Below are positions 32,349 through 43,930 of a DNA stretch of 64,000 nt, piece by piece. How positions within the stretch are numbered: the stretch's first letter is position 1; every line of letters begins with the position of its first letter. The notes beneath the pieces are model-generated. The model was not told the DNA's origin, searched no databases, and saw only the letters and a program-made list of their open reading frames with translations. The stretch comes from Strigamia acuminata (taxonomy: Eukaryota; Arthropoda; Chilopoda; Geophilomorpha; Linotaeniidae), in contig OX442318.1 of assembly GCA_949358305.1 (NCBI GenBank), positions 8,914,501-8,978,500 on the forward strand. The letters are read 5' to 3'. A program made the translations under genes and the position numbers.

Positions 32349-32924
32349 ATGTCCTGCTTTGCTCCTGGATGCAGCTCACGTTAATCCTTTCCGAGAAATA
32401 AGGGGTTTTAATCCCCTTTCTATTGTAATTCAACACAATGAATAAAAAATTCAGCTATACTTTGTAAATGTAACAATCACATCGTGTGCTTTTTGTGTCC
32501 GCATCAATTTCGAACCAAATCCGACTCCATCAGTCCTTCAAGATAAGTGTTGAGAACATTTCGATTTATTTAAGTTACGTGAGTAACTATACAATTTAAT
32601 GATGGGAAAAAAGTCATTCCAAAATTAACAGCAGCTCACATTCACCCTAATGGCTTTCAAAAGATGAGTGCCAAACTCTCTTTACAGGTGAATATTTATA
32701 TTAAACTGAGCTTATTACTTTTATTTTATCAGTTATTTAGTCGAGCTACTGCTATTGGGATGAAGTATTACAGAGAGGAAAATTCTAAGTGTATGGAAGA
32801 CAGTGAAGCCACAGCAAACTTCACATTAACTTTAAATAATGTGTTCGATGCACTGAATTCCAAACTTCCAATAAATGGTTTGAAAAAAAATAGCCAGGAC
32901 CACAAAGTAAAAATATTTTTTTAA
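32349..32924 (+). pseudogene. P-element/THAP9-like transposase relic
   Basis: Starts with ATG and a THAP-type beginning (CFAPGC, then SFPRNKGF after an in-frame stop), followed by decayed sequence. From about 32625 comes a recognisable transposase segment: LTAAHIHPNGFQKM, then SRATAIGMKYY, then NNVFDALNSK, as in P-element and THAP9 proteins. A small intron-like gap (GTGAATATT...TTATCAG, 32688-32731) separates two parts in phase. Stops and missing middle sequence make it a pseudogene. Its 3' end abuts a Tc1-like terminus. Confidence 0.55.
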
Positions 32925-32936
32925 GAAAATGTACAG

Positions 32937-33640
32937 TGGGGGGCAAAAGTAAGTTTACAAACGCATCATGTTGATTCTTCCGGCTGTATCTCGGGAAAAA
33001 ATAGAGGAAAATTAATGAAATTTTAACTGGATGCTTGTAGAACATCCTACTTTATTCACCTACAATTTTATCAAAATCTATCCATTAGTTTCCGAGAAAA
33101 AAATTTTTTTTTGAAGTGACATCAAAAAGTAAGAGGCAAAAGTAAGTTTACAAACTCTGTTTACCATCAAGAAACCTTACAACAATGTCTGCTAAGGCTT
33201 TGTTGGCCCTTTTTAGCCTGTAGTATTGCTTACAATCATTCAGCCATACTTTCAAGCAATTTCAGTAGCACTGATTTTACACCAATCTTCAAAAATTGCT
33301 AATTTCAACCATGGAACATTTTTTCTAGAACTTTAAGAGGAACTATTTGTTCCAAATCAAGAAATTATCTTATAAATGTTCAGTTGGATTAAGGATAAAA
33401 CAACTGAGAAAGCCATTGAAGTTGTCTGATTTTATTTTTGCGTGAAACACACTCGCGCAAATTTCGATGTATGTTTTCGGTTGTTGTCCTGTTGCTACAA
33501 ACCCAATATTTTTTTATTCGTCAAGATTTCTTTCTAAAATGCCTCTCTAAACATAGGAATCCATTATTTCATCGATGGATTGGGGATTTCCAATCTTTTG
33601 TATCCCCAAACCAGCACTGATGAAACCAAACCTTGCAGCC
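32937..33640. mobile_element. Tc1/mariner-like remnant, one end with paired direct repeats
   Basis: Begins after a TA with CAGTGGGGGGCAAAAGTAAG, a Tc1-type terminus. The core GGCAAAAGTAAGTTTACAAA recurs in the same orientation about 195 bp inside (33135), giving the IR/DR layout of one class of Tc1-like elements. The interior is decayed with no intact transposase, and the other end is missing. Confidence 0.55.
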
Positions 33641-33667
33641 ATTTTAACTCCTTCAGGTCTTCAGATG

Positions 33668-34061
33668 AAGCCACGATCTCGAACTTTGTCAAAAAATATC
33701 CCGTAATGCGCCGACCCGTTAATGTATTGTAGAACTCGTCTCGCTGCATTCAGATGCATTTCGGTGGGATTCTTGCAATATGATGACAACTTGCTAAATC
33801 TGGCCGAGTTCCTAGCATAAGATACATAAGACTCCACACTATCTCTTGGTACATTGTCCTGTCAACCGGCTTGGAATCCTTGCACTGGTCTGTTGGTAGT
33901 GGGCACTTCTTCGCCGCGTTCGCCTCTTGTCCGTATTTCTTGATGATTTTTCTCGCGTAGTCTTCTTGGCTTAGTTTTATTCCTCTTTTGTCTATGCTGA
34001 CTTTCATCCCAAGAAGATGCTCCGGTTCGATATCCACTAGTTTAAAATACCATGATACCAT
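33668..34061 (-). pseudogene. Ty1/copia reverse transcriptase fragment
   Basis: On the - strand, 34061-33750 encodes the C-terminal RT / early RNase H region of a copia Pol: LLGMKVSIDKRGIKLSQ, YARKIIKKYG, PLPTD, MYQE..WSLMYL..GTRPDLA. After a frameshift at about 33755 another frame continues with NAARRVLQYINGS and YGIFFDK, as in copia elements. Both ends are lost. No LTRs found nearby. Confidence 0.8.
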
Positions 34062-34985
34062 GATACCCTTGAATTAATGTTTTAGACCAATACCCATACG
34101 GAAAAACCATCCCAATAATAAAATGGCTCGGGGATGGTTTCCTGTATGGCTATCGGTCCCCAACATTAAATTAAGAATATCATGAACCAATATACTCATA
34201 AAAAAGTATTGGAGGATTGTTATGCTTCCATTTGCAGATGATGAACTGCCTTTGACATTGATATTTCAGCAGAAAAATGATTCTAAGCATAAAATAAAGG
34301 CAATTGCTCAGTGTTCCAAACCCATAACATTTAGGTTTTGACTTGGCCTGCACAATCACGTACAAAATTTTGGTTATCCAACAAAATATTGAAATGTATT
34401 GTTCAAATAAACAATGATTTTCTGAAGAAACGGTTTTTATTGTGATTTTTTGAATGTGGTGCTAAACTTTTTCTGCCGGCCCAACTCACTTAAGGCAATT
34501 AGCGTGATGGCCAAATATACTTGTGCCAAGTAGCGCATATCCAAATGGACATAACTTTTGGCTCATTTAAGTTAAAAATTCATTTTTTTTAAAAAATAAA
34601 GCCCAATGTTTGTTCTTTAAGCTACATTTATTTGTTTTGATTAAAAGCATTTTTTTAGGTTTGAATTTTACTATTTTATTATTTTCAACATTAAAAAGTA
34701 CATGCGGCCCAATACACATAGGTGCGGGTAGTAGATGAATTGCTATTTTCAGACAAACGGTAATTTTTAAACTGTAAGAATAAAATAGGATCATTCCAAA
34801 GCATTTTTTTCTGATATCTCCAGTCGAATAAAAAAATGGTTTGGAATGCATCTGCTGTTTTTAACTTAATTGTTGTTTATAGCTGTTATAGTTGTTTATA
34901 TAATAATTTAAACTAAAATAATACCTTAAAATTACAATAGCATATAATGGAAAAACCCCCTTCCCATTTACATAACACTGACAAT
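34062..34985. other. Intergenic DNA
   Basis: AT-rich; the right end from about 34900 is the duplicated 3' flank of the acyltransferase genes. An imperfect inverted repeat around 34095-34165 (CCATACGGAAAAACCATCCC versus GGGATGGTTTCCTGTATGG) suggests a small MITE. No gene seen. Confidence 0.45.
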
Positions 34986-36639
34986 TCACAAATGGGTTTC
35001 TAGTTCTTCAAATTCTTCAGCAAATGATTGTATAAGAAAACTAACTTCTTTCCTTCCCATGACTGCTTCATCAGCTGACACTCCTAGTTGAATATTTCCA
35101 TTGTAACTTGAGATTACTATGCCTGTAGCTGAAATTAAATAAGGTGTTTAGAAGAAAATATTACACAAAACAAAACAAAACCTTAAGAATAATTGAATTC
35201 AATCTGTTTTGGTTTTAATCATCACTTTTTTGGGTAAACTTATGTGAAAAATCCCTTTAGACGTTACAAGGTCCAATGAGCAGGACCATTTGACCTTGCC
35301 CTAGCAGAAAGTGATACCAAAATTCCAAAAGGTTCAAATTTTACTTATACTTACCAATACTGGCATTATGTGGAGGAAGTAAACCAAAAACGAGAAGTTC
35401 TTGTCCAAGATTATTGAAACACTGATTCTGCTGGAAGGGCACATTAGATATAACCCCAGTGAGCTCAAAGCTAGAACCATACGAACGGGCAATAGAAGAA
35501 GGCAGACGATTCATTAGGAGTTGTGCTAACAGGTAGTTAAAATACTTGAAATAAGTGTTTCTCAATCTGCCTGCAACTTGCTTAGTAGTTTCCAACCGCT
35601 CCAATGCAGTCTCTTTACTCACTTCAAGAGGCATTACAAAATAGGATGCTTTATTCTGAAAAGTAACTTCTTCAGATTCACTTTGAGTCGACACAGGCAT
35701 AAGGCAATGTACATCATTCAGTGGCGGTGATTTGTGATGAGAAAAATATTTCTTTAATGCTCCGGCTATGCACGATACCATAATGTCATTGACAGATGTT
35801 CCAGTAAATTTCCTAATTCTCGATACTCTCGACAAAGAAATAGGTGGCGACGGCGCAACGATTTTCTTGAAAGTGTGCTTTGGACCGTGTAAAATATTCC
35901 AGTCTCTTATAAGAGATTGATTCAGGATATTGTATTTGGGATAGTAGAACAAGTCGGTGAGGAAAGAAATAAGTGAAAATGGTGTTTTCGGTTTAGACGT
36001 CATATATTTGATAAGTTTTTCATCTAGGAAACATTTACCTAACATTCTAACAAGGTTGTAGCCATCACCAAGACAGTGATCGATTCTTATTAAAACCATA
36101 TAACGAGTTTCACCAGCAAAGGCTTTGTCTAATGGAAAAAGCAGCACTTGCCACGGTGATCGCTCTTGTGCTAACGGTTGACTAGCGAGATGGGAAAACA
36201 GGTCATTTAGTTCATTTTGATTTCGGGGTGGTTTACAATTGTGTACTCGGACATGATCGTCAATTGAGAAATTGTCGTCCGGTAACCAATAAACATATCC
36301 ACATGATTCAACAGCGTGTTGCCGAAGATGAGAGTAAGTGTGATGACCGTTGTGCGTTACTTCGGTCCACTTGTTCTTCACACTGCTTTTAATTTCTTGC
36401 AAATCAAAACTGCCTTCAAAAATCATAAAAAAATTCATGACTGTCTCTGTTTTTCCTTTGAACAATACAAACAAACTGTCGATGCTGTCCACGAAGCTGA
36501 TCCAGTAGCCATGCTTCAAGCACAGATAAAGTCTCGCTAACTGTCTGAACAATTCAAATATCAGCAGTATCGGGAGAAGAAATGCCAAAAATATTGCCGT
36601 TAATAAAAAACAAACAAGTGCTACAAGAAACTCACTCAT
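34986..36639 (-). CDS. Wax ester synthase/DGAT-like acyltransferase, copy 3 (2 exons)
   Basis: Exon 1 36639-35355 (1285 bp), exon 2 35128-34986 (143 bp); 475 residues. N-terminal membrane segment, catalytic motif as HCLGDG, RSPWQ and the conserved exon 2 tail. An in-frame stop lies just upstream of the MSEFL codon, which fixes the start for the whole family. The intron is 226 bp. It is the most diverged copy in the central region (for example around residues 255-300). Intact. Confidence 0.87.
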
Positions 36640-37519
36640 TTTGATCTACAGAATTGACCTGTGACTGCAATTGTGGAGGCAGAGCTGGAGTGGGTCCATT
36701 GGTGAATTTGTCTGCACTTATAAACAGAATGCCTATTGATGATATCATTATAGTTTCTAACTATCCACCTGGAATGAATTTTAAACAATAAAACTCTGTT
36801 GTTGAGTAGATAATATTCTTTTATTCTAAATTGAATATACTTTTATATTAAAATCTCTTTGCTGAATCTCCCTCATCATGATCAACATGATTGCACTCTT
36901 AACGCTAATTCAAAGTTAAAATATTGGTTGCCTAAATTTCTTCCTAATTTTATTCGCTCTGCTTCTTTGTTCTTGCGAAATTGTATTTAACCTTAGTATC
37001 GCTTTTACATAAGGCGATACCAGATCGACGTCATCACACATTTAATTAAATGGAAAATATTTAAATACGCAGAATAGCACGTTTAAAATTTCAGTTTAAC
37101 TAGATTGTCTTTTTATTCAATTTGCGTCATTAGCAAACACAAATTTCTATTGATACTTAATACATTTACCCAAAAGCAAAATATACATCTGCTTAGGGCC
37201 CTGCCAAAAAGTTGATTACTGTGTTCAAAATGCAACAGACAACATGAGAACACATATTAAACAATTATTGTTATGAAAACTATATATTATTTGATAAGAA
37301 ACCGCATTATTCTTGTGTTTTTTTTTTTTTTAGTCGGTTTTAAAAAGAAAAAATAATCAGTATAAGTAACATATCTGTGTCAAAAGATCTCAATAGATAA
37401 ACCAATTTTAAGAAAATAATTTTGTAACGTGCCAAACTCCAGAAATGCGATAAAATATTTGAATATATAAGCAGCCTGCTAGTGTAAAATTTCATAAATC
37501 CTAATTCCACACAGCAGAA
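36640..37519. other. Intergenic DNA between acyltransferase copy 3 and the Ig-like gene
   Basis: The first ~380 bases are the duplicated acyltransferase 5' flank with the hairpin at 36994-37020. The rest is AT-rich. Because the genes point away from each other, both promoters should lie here. No clear TATA box could be assigned. Confidence 0.45.
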
Positions 37520-38766
37520 ATGTTGTATGCGGTCATTGCCTGTTTGCTAATTGCAGGTAAGAAATTCAAGTAAAATTCAGCAACTTGCAGGTACATTATT
37601 TCCATTAACTTTCACTTCAGGGATTAATTCAGAAACATGGCATGCTACAATAGGATCAACAGCAACAATTGTGTGCTCACCTGAAAAAACCCACATATGT
37701 AAACTGCGTAGAGTATTCCAAGGTTTTGTCGTCGATAGAAATAATCGGCTCAATGATAGATTCTCAGTAAAAGATTCAGAATCATGTACCATTGAAGTGC
37801 AAAATAGTCAAATGAACGACAGTGGCGTATATTATTGTATTATTGACAATGACGTACAAGTATCGTTTTTTTTTAGTGTGTTTGGTAAGTCTTTGTGGAA
37901 TATCGTAAAGCTTCAAATTGGGCATAATTCTAGTATTATAGTATTTTCATAAATTTAGACTCATTTTGTTCGTCTCGGCAAGCTGATTCCGAATATGTAT
38001 AGTAGAAAGGTCAAATGTGTGCGCAGAGGTGTGGAAAATGACTTTAAATGTTCGGAATCAGGTCTGCGCTTAGACTCCAAACTTCAAACTGTCTTTGCAC
38101 AGGAACCACGCGGGGCAAATCTCCCAAACTTTATTTGGAAGTTCCTTGGTTTCTTCTTAACCACCACACCAAATTTCAGCACATTACCTCTTTGGATAAC
38201 AAAGTTACAGACTCCCAAACTTTGGATCTTTGCCTAAAATCGCGGCGCCAATTTGATGCTTTACGATAGTCTGATTGGTTGCTTGTAGGCAGCCATTTTC
38301 TCGACCGTGTTCAATCAAAATCGTGTAAAACAGAATTGAATACACACATACTATAGTTAATAACTTTTTTGTAATTTTACTCTTCTTTTTTATTCTAGTG
38401 AAACCGAATGAACCGCAAATGACATTCAGTGGAAAGACACTAATAAATAACACTAGGAATATTATTTCCCCAGACAAAAACGGAAACGTAACATTTACAT
38501 GTCTGACAGAACAAAGCTTTCCTAAAGCCATTTTCTCTTGGTACATTGATGGTATAGTTTACACCAATGAAGCCACGGAGGAAGCGCATGAAACCACCAA
38601 TGGGTTATGGGACAGTCAATCTGAGCTCACTGTTAATTTTGACACGATGTGCAGTGAAGAGAAAGTTATTAAATGCACCGTTTATCACAATTCTTTTGAG
38701 AACGTAAAAGTACTTAGCGGAACCTTTCAATATAATTCAACCAATGTGATAAATGGACATTGCTAA
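37520..38766 (+). CDS. Secreted protein with two immunoglobulin-like domains (3 exons)
   Basis: Exons 37520-37556, 37621-37884 and 38399-38766; 222 residues. Exon 1 encodes a signal peptide (hydrophobic residues 2-12). Exon 2 is a V-type Ig fold: a first Cys (TIVCS), RFSVKD, and DSGVYYC before the last strand. Exon 3 is a second, C2-like domain: VTFTC, a FSWYIDG tryptophan strand, and IKCTVYH. Both introns are phase 1, the classic Ig-domain phase. The protein stops shortly after domain 2, with no transmembrane segment or GPI-like hydrophobic tail, so it is either secreted or a truncated receptor. A 364-bp MITE fills much of intron 2. A decayed copy lies at 56434-57665. Specific ligand unknown. 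Confidence 0.7.
37903..38266. mobile_element. MITE in intron 2 of the Ig-like gene
   Basis: 364 bp with inverted ends TCGTAAAGCTTCAAATTGG / CCAATTTGATGCTTTACGA between TA dinucleotides, so mariner-like. A 108-bp, internally deleted relative with the same ends lies at 57121-57228 in the same intron of the duplicated pseudogene. Confidence 0.75.
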
Positions 38767-38941
38767 GGTTCGTTAAGAAAATCCGAAAAAATAAAAATAG
38801 TTTCATGCTTTGCACGTTTTATCTTTTAGTTTCTTATTGCAACGATTCGTTATAGCGAGGCTCGACTATATTGTAATTCGGATAAAATGTTGACAAATAT
38901 TGAATAAATTTGTATTTTTTTTCCTATTCTAAATTACTCAC

Positions 38942-39112
38942 GTCAGTCAAAAATGATTGAAGAACACGAAAGGCTGTTGCAACACATGTAAAGTCCAACT
39001 CCATTAATCTTTGCTCGGATGGTTTATCAATAAAAACATACTTCGCATTCAGATTGCAAAATATTCCATTAATCTCACAACCCTGACCTAGAGCGACTGT
39101 TTTATCGTTCAT
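38942..39112 (-). CDS. Candidate first coding exon or gene fragment, unknown family
   Basis: ATG at 39112, 57 codons, then a good donor GAC|GTGAGTAAT at 38941. Composition is protein-like (Cys, Trp-free, mixed helix-like pattern) and the frame is clean, but no matching downstream exon could be found before the Ig-like gene on the other strand. It could be a gene fragment brought by duplication, or chance. Confidence 0.25.
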
Positions 39113-39221
39113 GGCAATTTATCCCGTTTGTCTAGAGATCAGTGTCTCAAACCTTTTATCGTTGCTTGCGCCGTATTGCTACAATGCACCTGTGAACCTG
39201 TGTTGCTAACAATACTGTATT

Positions 39222-40041
39222 TGTCGCGTCCTACTTGGTATAGGTTTAAATAGCGCTAACGTGTAATACTTTACCTGTGATCAATTATGTAAATACCCAA
39301 ATGAATACCAAATGTATGTAAATAAACAGGTAATTTATTCACCAGGCTTTATGCCTTTAAAATACACTCAGTAATAATTCTAGAGTCGACGTGGTCAGCG
39401 TCGAACAAAGGATTTCTCAAGATGGCGTCGTCGATTCCGCGTGGTCGGCGGAACAAAGGCGGCGTCTCGAGTTGTCGTTAATTCGTCACGGATTCGTCTT
39501 CACGGACGCGGTGGAATGCTCTTTCGAGTCTTCTATCCGTGCCTGTTGTCTAGGGTTTGTTTAGCGTCGCAGAGGCCTCGTCTAGGAACTTTGGGGTTCC
39601 CTACAAAGCACTCGGACACTTACTTCGGCGAATAATCGTCTGGGCGATTATTCTGGGTGATTTCACAAGGGCTATTCTCGTGCTTTCGCAGGAATAGCTC
39701 GCAAGTGACTTCGTGAGAGTTACAGTTTGCACTTTACTCAGCGATCCTCGATCAATCCTAACTTGTAGTTGAAGTTGGCCTGACGGTGAGGTAGTTGCTG
39801 TGTTCTTGGTGTCGTTTGTGTAAGTTCTGACTTTAGGCGGGAAACACAGCCTTTTATGCAGTGGGGTGAAGGGCCGGCGATCAACCAATGGGGGCTGACC
39901 ATCAGCCGCTTCCTCCCCCTCGGGGCACACACCTGCCATGGGGAGGTGGAGCCAACTCGGGGGGGAACGACTCTTCAATCACAGTGACTCAGAGGACAAG
40001 CATCCGCCCTGGGGGGACACTTATCCAACTGGGTCACCACA
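39222..40041 (-). repeat. 3' LTR of element 2 (820 bp)
   Basis: Reading on the - strand it begins TGTGG and ends GCGACA. TATA-like CTGCATAAAAGG at about 39863-39852, and a polyadenylation signal AATAAA at about 39338-39333. Same as 51269-52088. Confidence 0.93.
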
Positions 40042-40055
40042 CGTCCCTCCTCCAG
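40042..40055 (-). promoter_or_regulatory. Polypurine tract of element 2
   Basis: On the - strand GGAGGAGGGA, two bases before the TG of the 3' LTR. It would prime plus-strand DNA synthesis. Confidence 0.75.
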
Positions 40056-40085
40056 CTTCGATCTCGGATCGGAGCGATCTCAATT

Positions 40086-43000
40086 TTATCGCTCTCCTCT
40101 GCGAAGAGCCGGCAGCACTCCTCTGCATGGGCGGAGGATCACTGGTGGCACTGCCGGGGGCGGCGGTGGTAAATCCGGGGGCAGAGAGGTTGTCAGATCC
40201 GCAGGATTCTGTCGCTCGTTGATGAAGTACTGCGGGTGACCGCCGACCGGCTCGCCAATCAGTCCCGTACGTTCGTGGATCCAAATCCGGGTGGATGCCG
40301 GGAATCGGTCGGGAACGAGCCGGATCCTTCGCGACTCGGCGCTCGATCCGGGTTTCCGGTGGGCTCGCAAGATTCGGCGATGGAAGACGGCGTCCATGGT
40401 AGATCGGGCCTCTCTGTTCAGCCATTTGAGGACCGACTCGCCGTGATCATCGGAGTCAATGATGCGTTGTCGCGTGAACTCCGACATCTGAAGGAAGGGG
40501 TATTCCACTCCCAGCCTCAAATAAAGCTGCGCTGCTGGGGGCGGCGGAGGCGATGGAGGAAGTGGAATCTCCATTGGACTCTCCAACGGTGGCGTAGCCG
40601 GCTCTGTTGTAAGAGCGGCCAGCTCTGCCGCTGGTGGCGAAGGAGAGGGCAGCGGAGGAGTTCGCGGTCCTCGGTTGGAGCGCTTCGGAATCAATTTGGG
40701 TCGATTCGCATACCGCTTCTCCTTTGGGAATACCGGCTTTGGGGTCGGTATGTATGGTTGGACCGCCGCCTCTGGGGGGGCGGTCTCGATGGCCTGTGGG
40801 AGGCTCGCTGTCGTTCCCGGTATCTCCGGAGCCTCCCGAATTGTTCGCAACAAGGAAGGGTGGACTCCGGGGTTCCGGTAGCGGAATGCCAACGAACGCA
40901 TCTTCGAAAACTGCAGGCCTGGGTTCTCCGTATTCCTGGCCAGGTCGAAGCGCAGCGAGGCGGGCTCAGGAGTCCATCCGGCCCATACCTGGTACAACGC
41001 CCGAGGAAGGTGAACTCCCTCACGGTCGACGATTGTCCAGGCCGCCATAGCCTGCCGACTGTCCAAGAAGACGCCCAGGGACAGCAGCTGGGCCATGACG
41101 TTCGTCACTGCCAAATTCAAACTGCTCCGATGGCAGGGGTGAGCGCGGTCCGGATTGCCACTGAATTGTTGTGACAGCGTCCGCATCTGTTCGATCGCCC
41201 AATTGATGTGGTGGGTTTGGGCGGCGTCGGCCTGTCGTATGGCCAACTCGGCAATCGCGGGGTTCTCGTATTCGGCCAGATATTCTTGTAGCTCGCTGAG
41301 TGGGGGATAGGCCGCTTCACGCCGGCATCGAGCGTCCATCTCTCGCTGGGCGTACCATTCGGCGTTGCGATAAGGTCGACACACTCGTGGCGTTGGGGGT
41401 GACGGTGGACGGCCCAGCCCGGGTAGATTATCGTATCTGACCCGCTTCGGAGCTGGATCCCCCACCGGAATCATCCGGGGAGGGGTCCAAGCGGTCACGG
41501 CTGGGTTTGTACCCTCGAGGAGTGGCGGCCATCGCGATTGCACTTGTGGGGGCACAAGCGCGGTGGGCACAGCCGGTGTTGAGCCCGACGGCCGGTTGGC
41601 CGCGTATCCTCGGAAGGCGTTCTTCAATGCTACGGCCAGATCCTGTTTTGTAACCGGCCCATCTTTGTCCGACTCATCTGGGGACATTTGCTCTTCCGTC
41701 AACTCTCCCAAATCAATCTCTGCTTGGCGCCTGGACGGTCCAGCCGTGGGTCCGAGACCCTGGGGTTCGGACCGTTTCGCGGCGGCCATCTCTCGCTCCT
41801 TCTCTAATCCCTTAGCTATCAGGGATTGTGCTCGCAACTTCTGACGTACTTTGCGCTTTCGATTCCTCCGGGTGCTGGCTGCGACGGATCTTCGTTGGGC
41901 CGTCCTCTGGGGGACGTCCGTCGGAGAATTCGGTCTCTGGTGTGATGAGACGGTTCGTCGCGACGAGGATTGATCTGACGACTGTGTGGTAATCGCCATG
42001 AACAACGAGGATCTTTTCTTTCCTCGATCTTGGTGTGTCTCGGTCCTCGCAGCCCAGTGGGCGGAAGATTCGACTGTTCGCTCAGCCCGCGCGTCGTCTG
42101 GCGAGGCAGGCTCGAGCGTTACTACTCGGCGACACTCCGAGCGCACGACAACTCGAGTTCGGGAACTGGAGCTGCTCGAGCGGCTGCGGTAGTCGCGGCT
42201 CGTTGACGGGCCGGCCTCTATTGGGGAGACGGCCTGTCTTCTTCGTGCGGGTCCGCGTGGGGCGGACTCCGCCGGACGCTTCGATCTTCTGTGATGGCGG
42301 CGACTTCCCAGGATACCAGCGTGGTATAACTGCCACATCTCAGACTGCGTGGCCGTAAAATTCGCCGGCGGTATCCATCTGGGTGTCAGATGATCTTCTT
42401 CGATGTCGCGAAGCCATCTACGGATTTCTTCGGGGGAGAAACCGTTTCTCTCGAGAACTCGGGTTACTCCGTGAGTCTCGGTGCGCTTTAAGCGTTTGAT
42501 CTCGTCGTCCACTATTCTCTGGCGGGCTGCCAAGGTCGGGGCCTCGCTCCACCTATGGGAGGTGTGCAGCTCGGCCACCGTGCCTGGGTAAGCCTCTTCC
42601 AGGTACCCGGAGTAAACGGGGCTCGGCGGATCCGCATCGGGTGGGATCCGCGGCCCCACTCGCTCCCTCATCTCCTTCGTCATGCACTCGACCAGCGTTT
42701 TTGATCGCTCGAATTTTTCCTCGAGGGTCCTGGAATACATCAATCGGATTTTCCAGGCGCTGGTCTCTGCAGGATAGGCCTGCCGCAGGTAAATCGGCAG
42801 GGCTCCGCGAAAGATGTTGTTGGCGGTTGACGCCGTCGGAGGCAGGGCGTCCCACGATTCTAGCGGGTCGACCTGAATAATTTTAGATCACAAGATTAAT
42901 ATAATAAATCCCAGTTAACGATGGGGATCAGAAATATGCTCAAGATCGACGGTGGCAGCAACTCCTTTCTTTTGTTGCGGCCGTCGGTCTTATTTTCTTG

Positions 43001-43550
43001 TTTCGCAGTTCTGCGATGATCTCCGCCGTCGTAGCGCTGATCCAACACTACTTTTGAACTCAGGTGATCCGCTTTTTTGGAAGGGGTCGCAGGCAAAACC
43101 GATCGTTAAATTTTAATTTCTTACGTTAAACTTTTTTATTTTAACTCTAATCGTATTTTAATTTATTACGATGTTTAAATTTAAAAGAAGGAAAACCTTT
43201 AGTTTTGGTTTTGGTTTGCCACGACGCCATTCCGCGAACACTTCCTTTGTTCTAGTTTTTTGGCGGCCTTGACTCCGAGGTGAATCTGGGTCCACTCTCG
43301 GGTTTTTAGCCAGCCTTAAATCAACAATAAAACAGAAAGAAATATATCAGTCACAAGTCACGCTCCAATCTGGGTTGGATGCAACAGATTCAAAGAATTA
43401 TGTGATTTCTCTGGGGAAATCACACTAATTTACCTGCAACGGCGGTTGTTCGTCCCAATTCTCATCTTCTTCTGCATTTACGATTAGGCCGTCGCTCTCG
43501 TCTCTCGACGATGCGCTCGGCTCTAATCGTGGGTTGCGTCGATCGGCCAT
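40086..43550 (-). CDS. Third gene of element 2, two exons, unknown function
   Basis: Exon 1 43550-43434 (ATG, 39 codons, ending CAG|GTAAAT) and exon 2 42872-40086 (after TTATTCAG); 561-bp intron, joined in phase 0; about 967 residues. Without splicing the large frame has no ATG for its first 43 codons, and its opening coincides with the acceptor, which supports the intron. The N-terminus is acidic; then a globular stretch (GALPIYLRQAYP...SAWKIR and RRWLRDIEEDH), a Ser/Arg-rich run, a basic nuclear-signal-like segment, a middle helical domain, and a proline-rich C-terminal third. No signal peptide, membrane span, zinc knuckle or polymerase motif, so neither Env nor Gag. It occupies the same place as the third ORF of element 1, with which it shares a weak W-LR--E-DH motif near the N-terminus. 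Confidence 0.7.
42873..43433 (-). other. Predicted intron of the element 2 third gene
   Basis: Donor CAG|GTAAATTAG, acceptor AAATTATTCAG|GTC. The 561 bp hold stops in the joined frame and are noncoding, more AT-rich than the exons on both sides. An intron inside a retrotransposon gene must be kept in the genomic RNA, so splicing would be partial, as for retroviral subgenomic messages. Confidence 0.6.
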
Positions 43551-43930
43551 TTCAATTTAGGAAAATGAAGTTTTGTTTGAGAGGTCTTTGTCTTTCTCTT
43601 TGGGGGAGAAGCAAAAACACGTCTCGTCGTGTTAAAAACAGTCGGAAACTGGGCCTATCGACGCTGAGAATTGTGGGTCTCGAACGCGTCTCGTATTTTG
43701 CGAGATCCGCCGTGCTGGCAATGACGCTACGGGGTCGACCGCGTGGTTTCGTTGTCACGTGGTCGCCCGCTACGTCATAACTTCTCGTCTGTTAGTGGTG
43801 ACTGCGACAATTCGTTGCGAAGTTTGGATTTAGCTAATTTTTCGCGTCTCAACATGTGCAGCAGCTCTCGTAAGTAAATCTTTTTATTTTACAAGGCCTC
43901 CGCTCCATGTTATCACATTTTCTTTTATTT
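43551..43930 (-). promoter_or_regulatory. Spacer between pol and third gene; candidate internal promoter
   Basis: About 380 bp with no ORF continuing from pol. On the - strand it contains ATGACGTAGC (CRE-like) followed closely by CCACGTGAC (E-box) near 43775-43755, and several CG-rich words unlike the flanking coding DNA. No TATA box was found. Promoter activity is inference; the alternative is that the third gene is made only from a spliced LTR transcript. Confidence 0.3.

Noticed and set aside
34567-34851. 94-codon - strand frame
   Set aside because: AT-rich chance frame without recognisable domain or paralogue.
39441-40222. Open frames inside the LTRs of element 2 (and the same at 51488-52225)
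   Set aside because: Present identically in both LTRs and disrupted in the old solo LTR at 17243; they are chance frames in GC-rich regulatory DNA.
40236-42358. Long + strand frames opposite the element 2 third gene
   Set aside because: Antisense shadows with Arg/Ser-rich composition; the - strand frame is longer, spliced in phase and placed like the third ORF of element 1.
40086-43550. Envelope gene (which would make element 2 an errantivirus-like endogenous retrovirus)
   Set aside because: No signal peptide, no transmembrane span, no furin-like site in an exposed context; composition is Pro/Arg/Ser-rich.
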